NCBI GenBank assembly: GCA_002943765.1
Contig: PQWQ01000022.1
Location: forward strand, 620,001 to 684,000
Source: Psoroptes ovis
Lineage: Eukaryota > Arthropoda > Arachnida > Sarcoptiformes > Psoroptidae
Reading direction: 5' to 3'
Length of the DNA stretch: 64,000 bases
The translations under genes were made by a program, and so were the position numbers. Positions 23,422-35,549 of this stretch are shown one piece after another (positions within the stretch are counted from its first letter, which is position 1; each line of letters opens with the position of its first letter). Below the pieces are notes generated by a model. It did not search any database, was not told the DNA's origin, and worked only from the letters and a program-made list of their open reading frames with translations.

Positions 23422-23833
23422 AGCGTTTCTACGAAGAACACTAAAAATAAATTATGAAATTCTTTTTTCGAATGAAAATTCCCTTCGGAGATTTTTCAAA
23501 ACATCGTCAAACGACAACAACATCACACATTATTATTATAAAATAGTGTTGGCATTTTTATGATCATTGATTATCATTATCAAGGAATAATAATAATCAT
23601 TATTTATACATTGTAATTACTTACAATGTATAAATAAATAACTTGATTTGAAAATGAATAAATAATCGAAAATCATTTCATTTTCGGCATTTTTTTCGAT
23701 GGTGGCTGCTGCTGCCGATGCTGCCGACGGCCGACTGGCCAATCATAGCCGTGTTAATGTGGTCATTAAACCATAATCGTCATTAGTTATTTGCTAAGAC
23801 AGTTAATTATTTATCCAATAAACCATCAAATAT

Positions 23834-23914
23834 TAGGTTGTCCGCAAAGTTCTTGTCGTTTTTTTGAATTTTTTTTCTTTCAAAAAAATTGGCAAGAACT
23901 TTGCGGACAACCGA
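23834..23914. mobile_element. mariner-type MITE, CGCAAAGT subfamily
   Basis: Arms GGTTGTCCGCAAAGTTCTTG and AAGAACTTTGCGGACAACC. The GCAAAG change is present in both arms. Confidence 0.85.
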
Positions 23915-24506
23915 AATAATTCGATTAGACATTGTCAATAAATCATTTTTTGATCAAAAAGAAAATTGAAAAAAAAGTAATTACCACAATCGATTATTAC
24001 GCTTCGAGGGCTATCGATTGTCGACTTTTGAAATTCTAGAAATCGTCCATCTCTTCATTCAAAGTCGTCCATTACTTCATCCATCTCTCCATGTACCCTT
24101 CTATCCGTTCATCCATCCACTTGAAACGTTTCTCAACGGCTCAGTGGTTTTCTTGAAGAATAGGCGACAGGACTTTTCGGACAGGGCTCGATCCATTCAG
24201 GGAACACACCATTGATTGTGGTCGATTGTGTGGTGAGGGGAATGGCCACAATCAACTTTAGTGAATAACGGTACGTGTATGACGTATTTGAGAATTTTGA
24301 TCAAAATGATTTTTGGCTGAGTGAAATTAATCAAATTTTATTATCTTCACATATTTTTTCGAAAATGGCAAAAAATTTTCATTTTCATAAATATTTATTC
24401 ATCAACTAAATGGATTTCATTCCATTCATTCATTTTTGGTTAATAATCATTGACCGTAAAACGGAGAAAATGCAAATAAATCAATCATAATTATTTTTTT
24501 GAAAAT

Positions 24507-24637
24507 ACCGAAAACTGCTATGAAGCGCTATGGCGCTTTGACATTTTTTTAGCTTAAAACTGCTCGGCAGCGCTATAGCGCTGCAGCTATACAGCAATTC
24601 TTATGTCATTTTAGATTTTGTTCGCAGTTTTTTCGAC
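24507..24637 (+). mobile_element. double GCGC-hairpin element, copy 1
   Basis: Two hairpins in tandem, AGCGCTATGGCGCT and CAGCGCTATAGCGCTG, each preceded by an AAACTGCT-like word. The ends CGAAAACTGC and GCAGTTTTTTCG are inverted repeats. The same plan recurs at 61077. Confidence 0.62.
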
Positions 24638-25070
24638 GGGAAAATTGATGAATTTCAGTCGCGGCTTTCGCAGTTTAGAATCGTAAATTATTTTCATCAT
24701 TTTCATTTTGATTCACTCGGAATAATTTTCCAAAAATCACATTCAAAAATGATTTTTCTTTCCGAGATTAATTTTACCATGAAATTTATGTTCATTCGTT
24801 GAAAATCTGGTGCATAAAGAGTTGAGGATCCGAGTCAAAATTAACTCTTCCATGACCAAAAATTGAAAAATTGCCGGGGAAATTTCCCTCATCTTTCCGA
24901 GGAAATTTCTTTATTCACCCCGATGAAAATCTTTACCCAGAAAAACAAATGGTGTTTTGACTTATTACCACCCCTATCACCACCATTGCCATTACCACCA
25001 AACGCCATTATCAGTGTTGATTCGTGAGAATTAATGACAATTAATTGTCATTGTTGATGTGTCGGCAGCG

Positions 25071-25129
25071 ATGGTGGTGGTGGTGGTGGTCGTGGTACTG
25101 GTGGTGGTGGTGGTGGTGGTCGTGGTACG
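25071..25129 (+). repeat. (GGT)n microsatellite with CGTGGTAC breaks
   Basis: Runs of GGT units interrupted twice by CGTGGTAC, suggesting a higher-order repeat of about 29 bases. Confidence 0.8.
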
Positions 25130-25352
25130 GCTTAAGAAGTATTTAAGAATTTCAAAAGATTTCGAGAATTCCAGAATCCTCTCGTTGAATTCAATTTTTC
25201 AACCCTTTTTCTCTTTTCAAAACTAACGGATTTTTAATTTGAAGCAAAAAAAAAAACTGAAAAAACTGAAAAAACTTTGAAATTTTAAACTGACAGCCTT
25301 TTGTTGAATCATTATTGTATAAATATATAAATAAGCAGTACAGTATAAATTT

Positions 25353-25431
25353 TAGGTTGTCCGTAAAGTTTTGGCTGATTTTCGTGAACAACACTATTCG
25401 ATTAAGCCGAATGAACTTTTCGGACAACCTA
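25353..25431 (-). mobile_element. mariner-type MITE
   Basis: TA-flanked, arms GGTTGTCCGTAAAGTTTTGGC and GAACTTTTCGGACAACC. Confidence 0.85.
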
Positions 25432-25631
25432 AATAATAAATAAAAATAAGCAAAATAAATCTAAACAAAATAACATTGAATACTTTGAATACAAAGAAAA
25501 ACTGTCAAAATCATTATTATTATTATCATTAAGCCTATTACTGTTACTTATTAAAGAATTATTTGTTATTGTTTAGATTATTATTATCATTATTTATTTT
25601 TCAATTATTTTCTTTTCCTTATAAAGAATAT

Positions 25632-25711
25632 TAAGTTGTCCGCAAAGTTCTTGCCGTTTTTCGAATGGAAAAAAATTTTTAAAAACGACAAGAACTTTGC
25701 GGACAACCCAA
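25632..25711. mobile_element. mariner-type MITE, CGCAAAGT subfamily
   Basis: Arms AGTTGTCCGCAAAGTTCTTGC and AAGAACTTTGCGGACAACC, near-perfect hairpin around an A/T loop. Confidence 0.85.
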
Positions 25712-26271
25712 TATTTTCGTTTATTTATTATTTTTATAAGAAAGAATAATGGTCGATTTTGTAATCACAAACGTTTTGTCATTACGCAAATCATGTGCTC
25801 GTGAAATATTCTTGAAATTTTTAAGAAAATTTCCCAGGAAATTTTTCGAAATCTCGGGAATATTTTCTTTGTGTGGGTTTATTAGTGTTCATAGAATATC
25901 CATAATGGAATTTAAGAAATTGACAATCTGTGAAAATGTAAATAATAAGAAAGAGTTGCGTCTTAGAAAGTGTGTGACTTCTAAAGAAATATGTTCTTCT
26001 GTCTATCTATGTGTGTGTGTGTGCATTGGATTAGGATTTGTGATAATTGTGAAATGATTAATTTTCTAATTAATTGTCTGTGATAATTGTTTCAAGCATA
26101 ATCAAATTATTATCCATATAATTACCACCGCAACAACCACAAAAATACCGATGCGAAAGTGTCAATGGCTTTCAATATTTTACAAGTATAACACGTGTTT
26201 TTATACACGTGGGTGTGTGTGGGGGGGCGTGTGAAAGTCAATCATTTATTAACATACTAATGCTCAAATAT

Positions 26272-26353
26272 TAAGGTTGTCCGATAAGTTTTTGCCGATT
26301 TTTTTCTAATAATTTTCTACGATATAATCGGCAAAAACTTTTCGGACAACCTA
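26272..26353. mobile_element. mariner-type MITE with unequal arms
   Basis: The left arm is GTTGTCCGATAAGTTTTTGCC, while the right is AAAAACTTTTCGGACAACC. The two arms belong to different sequence types, unlike most copies. Confidence 0.82.
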
Positions 26354-26714
26354 ATATCTATGTACATTTCAAAACTATGAATATGTTAAAGTTAATTTTT
26401 AAAAAAAAATTTAATTTAATTTCGTCTTCAAAAGATTTCGAAAAACCATTCGATGGGTTAATGGCTCTGCAATAATCATTTAAAAAAAATATTGACAGCC
26501 ATTAATCAAAGATATTTCAATCAATTTTAATATGGACAGCCGAAATGTATTTAATATCGGAAATTGATAACACCATATTGCCAATATTTTTTTTTATGGA
26601 ATATTTCAAAGAGTTAATGTGGAATCGAAAAATTGAATTAAATTTAATTTCAATTTCAATTTTGAATAAATCATTAAATCGAACGAATTCATCATTATCA
26701 TCAATTGAATCACC

Positions 26715-29700
26715 ATGAATTCGGATCAAAATAATATTGAAAATATTGAAATTATTAAATTGAATAATAATAATAATAATAATTTCAATAATTATCATAA
26801 ATATCATTATTCAAAAAATCATAATAATATCGATTTCATTAATAATAATAATAGCCATAATAATCATAGTCATAATAATCGTACCATTATGAATAATCGT
26901 TTCAATTATCATTGGAAATATATTAAATATAAATATTGTCAATATTATTGTATTTTAAATCATTTTCTTAATTACAATCATAATGAACATAATCATTTAA
27001 TTAATTATCATCATCGCCATTACTATCATTGTAAAAATAATCATCATTTATGGAAATATTTTAAATATTTAATCATTGTTGTGATTATGGTAAGTTAATC
27101 AATTTTGAATTTTGAAATTTCGAATTGAATTAAATTTAATTCAGTTCATTTCAATTAAATCGAATTCAATTTTAAAATAAATTAATTTTAATCATTTTCC
27201 ATCCTTTGAACACTACCCAATCAATGCCGATAACCCCCGAACAGTACCTCTGTAATTATATTCATTCAATCGAATCCGTTCATTTGCTTCAACCGGTTGA
27301 ATCCGCTGAATCATTATCAGCTGAATCGCCATATCCAAAGTATTCAAACAACTTAAATAACCAGCATCAACAGCCACAACATTTACGTCATCAACGCAGA
27401 GATCTAAGTCTTTTAAATCATGAAAATTATGATCGCTATTACTATGATCGTCCATCCAAGTATTTCAATGAATATTTTGATTGCCGCTTCGGGCTGATTA
27501 TGAGTGAATTAAGCAGTTTGACATATGCAAATGGCCAAAATCATGATTCAGCGATGAAAATGTCATTGCGCGGCGCTGATGGCGTCAATAATCATCGAAG
27601 AAATGTCCTAATCAAAGCTAATGACGGCCAATTCAATTGTCCAAATGATTGTGATGGCGTAGCTATGTGGCCGACGACTCCGGTCAATCAATTTGCTACG
27701 ATTAGCTGTCAACAAATATTGAAAAACCTTTACGAACGTAACGGGTACCATCTCAATGACCGCAATGGTCGCAGTGATAATGGTGATCATTTGATTACCG
27801 ATGACCATTATGATGATTATGATCAATCGATACAAGTATCAAGATTTTGCGCCCAAAATGGTGAATGGGAAACACGTGCTAATTATACGATTTGTGGATT
27901 GGACAACGACCGGTTGGTACGTGTTTTTTAGATTTTTTGAAAATTTGAAATTGATTACACTTTGCACTCGGCAATGTTTTTCAAACCATGGAAAACCCAA
28001 GTGGCTACGGTGCTCATCAGGCGCCTTTAGAGTGCAAAGTGTCAGAATTTTTTGACTCAATTATTTGATTAATTAATCAATTAATTAATTAATTTTTTTT
28101 TAATTAATTCAATTTAAAATTAATTAACACAGTTCCTATTAACAAATGACCAACTGAAAAAAATCTATGAAATACGTGAACGTATGATACATAGTAAATA
28201 TACACAGAATAAAGAAAGTGAACAAGCATTTATTGATTGTATCGATAATGTACTATCGATGCCATCGATTAGCTCAAATGGTAATTAATTAATTTTAATT
28301 AATTAATTAAAAAATTTTAATTAATCAAATCCTATCGTACCAAAGACAATAATCAAAGCCAAAAATTCTGTGAACGAACATTCGATGGTTGGACATGTTT
28401 CAATGATACACCGGCCGGTGAAATCCTTTATTTTCCATGTCCAAATTTCATCTATGGTTTCAATCCACAAAGTACGTAACACTAATTAATCTTTGATTAA
28501 TTACTTTAATTAACCCTTTTTTTGGTCGTTATCATTGACCAATAAATAATCAAAGATCAAGCATATAAAAAATGTACCAAAGAAGGCCGTTGGAGTGTAC
28601 ATCATGAAACACGGCTACCATGGACTAATTATACATCTTGTGTCGATATACCTGATTATCATGTAATTATCATTAATTAATTAATTAATTAATTAACCTT
28701 CACTTAATTACTAATTAATTACATTAACCTTCTTTTCAATTATTCTCATTCATTAATTTGTCATAAAATATTCGATTCATTCACTCTGGATCACTTTGGA
28801 TCATTCTGAACCTTTGGACTACTGGACCGCTGGGTACATCAATTCGGCATACAAATGGGTCGCCTTGGGCCTTGTTTTCGGGACCCTGTCTCGCAACCTT
28901 TTGAAACCATTCCATCCAATTCGGTAAAGTTTCGTAATATGATCATGAAATTACATATATTTGGTTATTCAATATCATTGGTTGCATTATTAATTTCATT
29001 GACAATATTTGTATCATTTAAGTATGTATATTATAACATATATATATATTGATTTATGCATTTTGTATATGACACATAGATAGAAACACATAGACAGAGA
29101 AATGAATATTTCCATTTTTTATTTGGAATATTCAATGAATCACAATAATAATAATAATTCATAGATTCTCATATTTTGATATTCTCATATTTCATACACC
29201 ATTGAAATATTCAGTGGATTTTGATTAACCCTTAAAACTCGAGCGGTGACCATCACTCACCATAAGATGTAATGCAGCAACTCGATAGGCGCCTCTCAGT
29301 CACCATTTTACATCAGTTTGAAAAATTGTCGAGCTGCTGGTTGGCTTGCGCTATAAATGCCTAGAGTACTAAGGGTTAAATTAATTTTCTCTTTGTGCAT
29401 GGTTAAATTCAACTCATTTTTCATTTTTTTTCCATTATTCCATTATCCCTATGTACCAATGTGTGGACCACCACCACCACCACCCCTACTACCATGGACC
29501 ATGGCCAACATGACGCAAATCGATTTGTATTGAAAAATATTTGAAAAATCTCGTGTCTAAAAGGACCCTGTCATCACAGAATCGTATACGGATACATAAG
29601 AATCTATTTGCTAGTTTTATTATTAATAATTTTATGTGGTAAGTCTATTGTTTGATTTGAATCATTTTGATATTTTTGGAAATTTTAGGGGTTAACCCCT

Positions 29701-32700
29701 CTCTTTCGATAGAAAAGGCTTTGAAGAGGTTTAAGAGGTTCAATCGAAGGGTTATCAGAAGGTTATCAGAAAGGGTTAACACTATCAAGGGTTTTTTTTC
29801 CAGCTTTGCCTTTCACTCAAAATCAATTAACAATCAATTTATTAGGTTAGATGTAATTAGATTAATGTCAATATGAAATCATATGATGAATAGATGATTG
29901 AATTAATCGATATAATCGATTAATTCAATTAATTTAAATGAATCAATAAAAACCCAAAAGCAGCATCGTACCCTGTGTGGATTTTCAGCATCTCCTGCTG
30001 ACCCAGTAAAATACGCCTTGGAGTCTAAGGCTTAGACTCTAAGGCTTAGAGTCTATAGCTTAGAGTCTAAGGCTTAGAGTCTATAGCTTAGAGTCTAAGG
30101 CTTAGCCCAATACTCGAAATTGAAAATAATCTTAATTAATTTTAATGATAATTACCCCTGAGTGATGATGATGATGATTATCATTAATTAATTTTAATGA
30201 TAATTATCATTATTGTGTTAACACTAACACCACTGTTGTTGAATTTTTAATTACATTTTTTTGTTTTGTTTTGTTTTAATTAATTAATTAAATCTCTTAA
30301 AGGATCGTATGGTATTTGGTCATAATGGATGAAAATATTTTATTCGAAAATGGTGTAAGTATATTTCACACATTCTATTCATGTTTATTCGATTGTAATT
30401 ATCATCTTAAGAATACAACACCACACACCGATGAATACATTACCACACCACCGAAGAACATTTGAAATTTAATTACCATTAATTATCATTAAATATCTTA
30501 GCGGTTGGTGGTGGTGGTGGTGGTGGTGGTGGTGGTGGTAGCAGCTCTTTGTTTACCACCACCACCGCCGCCTACCAACGATTTTAAGTGTTTTTATGGT
30601 AAACTTTTTCCCGGTAAAGTTTCTCGTTTTTTTCTCGCAGGTACCCAGGGCACCTCAGGGTCCTAAACCCTTTAATCCTTAGTCGTAGGTACCTAAGGTA
30701 CCATTCAGATGCACCTTTGTTTCAATTATTCCATATTACCATATCGCACACACACACACACATGTTTGAAAAACAAAAGGTTTGAAAAAGGTGCCTTGCA
30801 AATAATACAAAACCAAAACACACAAAAACACATTTCGTTGTTGTCATTATGTTAATTATAATTACGATTGTAATTAATTTTAATTAATTATTTAATTAAT
30901 TTTTTTTGTCTATTTTTACCTTGACCTATTTTTTATTTGTTTGCCCGATCCATACCCTGAATCCTAATCTTGTCGTCACCCTGTTACTCCCACCTGATTG
31001 TCACTGCCACGCCATCTCCGCCACTCCCAATTGTCGTTAACCCTTTAAATCCATAGTTTCTATGTCAAGCATTACATGTGATATTACATTATTTTCTAGT
31101 TTGTAATTATTTTTGGATGTTTTGTGAGGGTTTATACCTACATACATTACTAGTTATTGCATTCGTATCGGAAGAAAAAATTCTTAAATGGTTTTATTTG
31201 ATTGGTTGGATAATACCGGTGATAATATTATCATTATATTCATTATTTCGTATGAATTCAAGTGATGCTAAAAAGTATGTATAACCTTTGAAGCCTTATA
31301 GCCTCATAACCTTTTAAAAGGTTCAAAAAATTGAACCTTTAAACCTCAAAAAAACCTTCAAAATATTAACCTTTTGTATTTCATTTAATCATTTGTGATC
31401 ATAACCCCTTAACCCTTTTAACCCTTTCCCAATTTCCCACTCTTTTAAACCTTATAACAGCTGCTGGATCGATGAAAGCCCCTACACTTGGATACTGAAT
31501 GTTCCAGTTTTAATATCGTTTGTGGTAAGATTATGCAAAATATTCTGGATTAACCCTCAAAAACCTTATTAACCTTCAACAATCATTTGCCACAGTTGAA
31601 TACATTTTTCCTGATCAACATTGTACACGTGCTGGTAACAAAGCTACAAGCTGTCAATACGGCTGATGCACATCAAACCAGGTAAGAGGTCATTTTGTTT
31701 AATTAATTAGATTCATTCATTTATGAAGGTTAACTAATCGATTACTCAATATTCAAACATCTCATCATTCTCTTACACTTAACCCTTCTCCTTACCCCTT
31801 AACCCTTCCATTTAACCCTCACCACCACCCAAAAAAAAAAAATCCAAAACCACAGAAAAGCAGTACGTGCAACCCTGATCCTAATACCATTATTAGGGTT
31901 ACATTTCATCCTAACACCATTTCGTCCTGAAACCAATGATTCAGCCGCTCATATATATGAAATATTTTCGGCCATCGTACTTTCACTACAAGGTTTCGGT
32001 GTATCAATGTTATTCTGTTATTTTAATGGTGAAGTAATCATGTTACTACGAAAACGTTGGCAACAATTTCGACTGAATAATCACAACAATGGTGGAAATA
32101 GTGGCGGTAATTGTGGTAATATTGCACCGATAAATAATCCAGCTACGAATTTGAATCGAAGAAATTATTCAAATGCAACGATAATCACAACGAATATGAT
32201 TGTAAATAATCTTAATAATAATAATTCGAATAATAATAATCATAATACAACATTAAAACATGGCTCCAATAATGGTAATAATGATACAGAAATGTCTGTA
32301 AGTTTTTAATTTGATTATTTTTTTTATTTTCATTTGATTTGATTTGAATTAAATTGAATTAACCTCCGAAAGCGAAAATTGCACCAAAACTGCCGTGAAC
32401 GTGATGGTCACGTTTGAATTTTGTAGCATTGCTCTTGCCAAACCCGAGTCTCGCTCGGGCAGTTTCTAGTGTTTAATAGTGTAACTTGAAAATTTAGTGA
32501 CAGCTTCAATGGTGATTTTTGTCGAAACACTACGACTGCTATGGCGGCAGATTTTTTTGAATTTTTTTTTTAATAATCTTTGATTAGTTTGATTGTTTCA
32601 CTGGCTGCCATAAATCTCCGGTGTAATAAAAGATAATCTTTTAAGTCTCTCATCGTTATTGTTGTTGAACATATACGAATATTAATTTTTTTGGTTGCCA

Positions 32701-33579
32701 TCAATTTCAACACATAAATTCATGTTCATTCATTAACACTAATATGTGTGATTAAATTAATCATAATTCACCACCCCAAGCCACCACCACTACCACCACC
32801 ACCGACCAACCATCTAACAAACCACAAATCAATTAACAAACAAATCAACTAACAAGCAATAGCCACCCCTTATTAACCTCCTCAAATAAACAACCAATCA
32901 CCATTACTGCCCTCCAAAAACCTCCACCACCTACACCCCGGCGATCATAGAACCTCTTAGCTATTATACGACCTACTGGTCACTGATCCACCTACACCCT
33001 ACCTATCATTTGAACCACTAATCCACCATTCACATATCCTACCGGCGATTATTGAATCATTGACCCCCTACCATTGTTTATATATACATCAAATTGGGTT
33101 ATATTTACTCTTTTAATATTTATTTATTTATTCACTTTCAATAATTTTTAATATCAAAAAAAATTCAATATCCAAACTATTTATAGATAAATCCATCTTA
33201 TTATGAAATTAATAATAATAACAATAACACTAACCAAAACGATGAAGAATTTGATTGCGGGCAGCCTTATAAACAACCGCAGAATCGGCCACTACACGAT
33301 TCACCAAAATTGGGTCGCCAGAACCACCATCATACAGACCATTATCGAGACCACCATGGCCACAATGACCATTATCGTGATTATTTACCAAGCTCAAATT
33401 CAAATAATGAATTAATTCGTTTGGCCGAAGCCGACGATTCGGCCAATGATGATGATCGATGGCCATCAAAAAATTATGATTATTTCGATTATTTTGATGA
33501 TAATAATAATAATAACAACAACAGCAGTATCGATAATAACAATGACAATAATTATTATGATGATGATCATCGAAAATAA
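26715..33579 (+). CDS. class B neuropeptide receptor, DH31/calcitonin-receptor type, 13 exons
   Basis: Exons are 26715-27089, 27245-27916, 28133-28280, 28346-28471, 28556-28662, 28930-29021, 29564-29638, 30303-30354, 31057-31274, 31461-31524, 31596-31681, 31856-32297 and 33187-33579. All junctions are GT/AG, phases agree, and the product is 949 codons. Exon 1 is Asn/His-rich and ends in a hydrophobic YLIIVVIM. Exon 2 carries a cysteine/tryptophan pattern (CPNDCDGVAMWPTTPVN...FCAQNGEWE...NYTIC). Exons 4-5 carry a second, clearer hormone-receptor domain (CERTFDGWTCFNDTPAG...CTKEGRWS...WTNYTSC). The seven helices contain HKNLF, CNYFWMFCEGLYLHTLL, CWIDES-YTWILNVPV and LQGFGVSMLFCYFNGEV. The Asn/Asp-rich tail ends at 33579. 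Diuretic hormone 31 receptors couple to cAMP signalling. A CRF-type receptor is less likely. Exon 1 and the exact start are the least certain parts. Confidence 0.87.
27957..28043. mobile_element. foldback element in receptor intron 2
   Basis: The ends ACACTTTGCACTC and GAGTGCAAAGTGT are a 13-base inverted repeat 87 bases apart. It lies inside the intron 27917-28132 and accounts for its extra length. The interior includes AGGCGCC. It differs from the mariner-type family. Confidence 0.62.
29225..29379. mobile_element. foldback element with TTAACCCTTA ends in receptor intron 6
   Basis: TTAACCCTTA and TAAGGGTTAA bound 155 bases. A nested inner inverted repeat is seen (GCAGCAACTCGA / TCGAGCTGC). 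No coding content. Confidence 0.6.
30018..30106. repeat. minisatellite of CTTAGAGTCTAAGG units in receptor intron 7
   Basis: About six units of 14 bases alternate between TCTAAGG and TCTATAG variants, giving a 28-base higher-order period. Each unit is itself nearly palindromic. Confidence 0.8.
30503..30572. repeat. (GGT)n facing (ACC)n in receptor intron 8
   Basis: About eleven GGT units are followed 20 bases later by four ACC units and GCC variants. The two runs could pair as a hairpin in RNA or single-stranded DNA. Confidence 0.75.
32390..32550 (+). mobile_element. GCCCGAG-hairpin element, copy 4, in receptor intron 12
   Basis: The hairpin ACCCGAGTCTCGCTCGGGC is at 32442-32460, with ATGGTCACGTTTGA to its left exactly as in copy 1 and AGCTTCAATGG to its right. 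The ends CTGCCGTG and ATGGCGGCAG are inverted repeats. Confidence 0.7.
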
Positions 33580-35549
33580 ACAACAATCATAAAGACTACG
33601 TGATTTAATCACATAAATAATTCGTGATGTAATTATGAGAAGAGTCCCAACATGAAAAACATGTGACAAATATCTCTGTGTGTGTGACTTAATTAATACG
33701 ATACATGGCGGATTAATTAATGCCGGCAATGCCAAAGGCTGGTGCTGCACCCGAAAAATTATGGAAGAAAATGCTTTGTGCATGTGTAGCCCTCGAAGAA
33801 CAGATGGAATTAACATGTGTTCATTCACCAGGTTTAATCACGTTTCTTTTTCGAATTTTTCTTAATTAATTAATTAATTAAGAAAAATGTCTTAATTAAC
33901 TCGAACATCCGTCAAAAACATCTGATTTCGAATTCATCCAAGTGTTCCAGCCTGGTACACATCAAATTTTCGTGCATCTTTTTTGCAGAGCTGATCAATC
34001 TCAGATCAGTCAGGTGTAAATAAATGTTCATCACTCCTCAAGACATTCCGTAACCTTTGAATACCCAGAAAAAAATTCCAAAAAAAAAAATTCTTTTTTC
34101 CTTCTTGATGACCTCATAACGAAAATTTTCACGTCCAAAAAATCTTGCAATCTTACCTCTAATAGCGTGGCATCGTTATTGTGGTACTCATACTGCGCAA
34201 GTTTTGTCAAATGCGTCAAAGTATTGCGATAATTTTTCTGTAAATTTTTTTTTTCCATTCAAGTCATCAAAGAGTTGAAACTTGTAAACGATTTTCTCAT
34301 TTATCTCTTGTAATACTCTCGTCACTTGTCATTTTGTAATTTTTTTTTTTTCGTTACTCATAAACCTCTTGTAACCCTTTTGGTAACCTTTGTCCCTTGT
34401 AACCTTTGTCATTATTTTGTAACCTTTGTCATTGTCACTTGTAATACTTTTGTCATTTTTTTTTCTTAAATTTTATTTCTACTATTTTTCCTGGGGCTAT
34501 TGTAAATCATATAAAACTGTGATTAATCAATCAATTATCAATTATTCAATTGATTTGTTCAAAATTTTTACTTCATTCATGTTTCTTAAAAAATAAAACT
34601 TTGAAACCTTTGTTTTTTGTATCTTAATCAATGTGTTTTTAAAAGTTTTGAAAGTTTTCAATTTCTTCAATTTCCTTCTAAAGAAAAATTCAAAATCTTC
34701 AAATGATCCATAATATACACAGTGGCCTTGTCAATCGAAGGCATCCGGTATTTTTCTTCATTATTCGTTATTGTTCTTATGTGTTTTTGTCCAAAAAACA
34801 ATAAGTAATTTGAAAACAAATTACAAGATGTGATCAAGTGTTATGTTATGAGAAAATTGTTGAGATTGAAATTGAAAATATAGCAATTTCAAGATTTGAA
34901 ATTTTTTTTTTTTGCATCCGTTGGTGTCCGGTAGGTTTTTCACAAGTGTTACTCCGGCTAACGCCGGCTGATTCGGTAAGTCAATACAAATTGAGACGTA
35001 GTACTACGTCAGCGGTAATTTGCAGATTAAAATTTTCATGACGTACTAATACGTTATTTCAATTGGTTTAGCTACGAATTTTTCAAAGTTGAAAAATATC
35101 AAAAATATCACTTTCAAAAATTTGATCATTTCATGCATGGCTGATACATTCATCTCATTTACAAACATATTTTTTTTTTGGTTTTGTGGCAGTTTTAGCT
35201 GCTGTTATCATTGTTCAATTGGTGGTGGCCACCATTGCACAGTACACATATTACAAATGATTGTCTTTGTGTATGTTTTGTTTACCTTGGTTTTCAATTG
35301 AAAAATTTTCCTTCCATTTCTTAGTTATGAATATTTCATTTTTAATTTTGAGCTTAGTTTAAATTGAAATTTCGTAGAAATTTTCTTAGAAAAAAATTCA
35401 CCAAGAAAATTTCCGGAAAAATCTCGGTAATTCTCCGGTAATTCCAAGCGATTAAAGCGACTCCAAGCGACCAAAGAGGCTATCGCCCCCTACAGCAGTA
35501 TTTGTTTGCGTTACGTTATTTGTGTGCCTTTGACCTTTGAATTTGCGCC
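33580..35549. other. intergenic region between the receptor and the channel gene
   Basis: No gene is supported. It should contain the receptor 3' end and the channel promoter. A TTTGTAACC repeat is listed separately. The 60 or so bases before 35550 are relatively G+C rich (ACTCCAAGCGACC repeats). Confidence 0.6.
34365..34460. repeat. CTTGTAACCTTTGTCATT tandem repeat
   Basis: About five imperfect units built from TTGTAACC and TTTGTCATT words. Confidence 0.7.

Larger units (their letters stand above)
20209..26714. other. gene-free stretch with dense MITEs
   Basis: No frame with convincing protein features is found. It holds eight mariner-type MITEs of three subfamilies, a hAT-like element, a double-hairpin element and a GGT microsatellite, all listed separately. 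The rest is AT-rich DNA with TTAATTAA words and degenerate GGGAAATTTCCC palindromes. The last few hundred bases should contain the promoter of the receptor gene starting at 26715. Confidence 0.6.

Noticed and set aside
24158..24186. Half of a MITE arm (ACTTTTCGGACAG)
   Set aside because: Only one arm is recognisable, so it may be a relic or chance.
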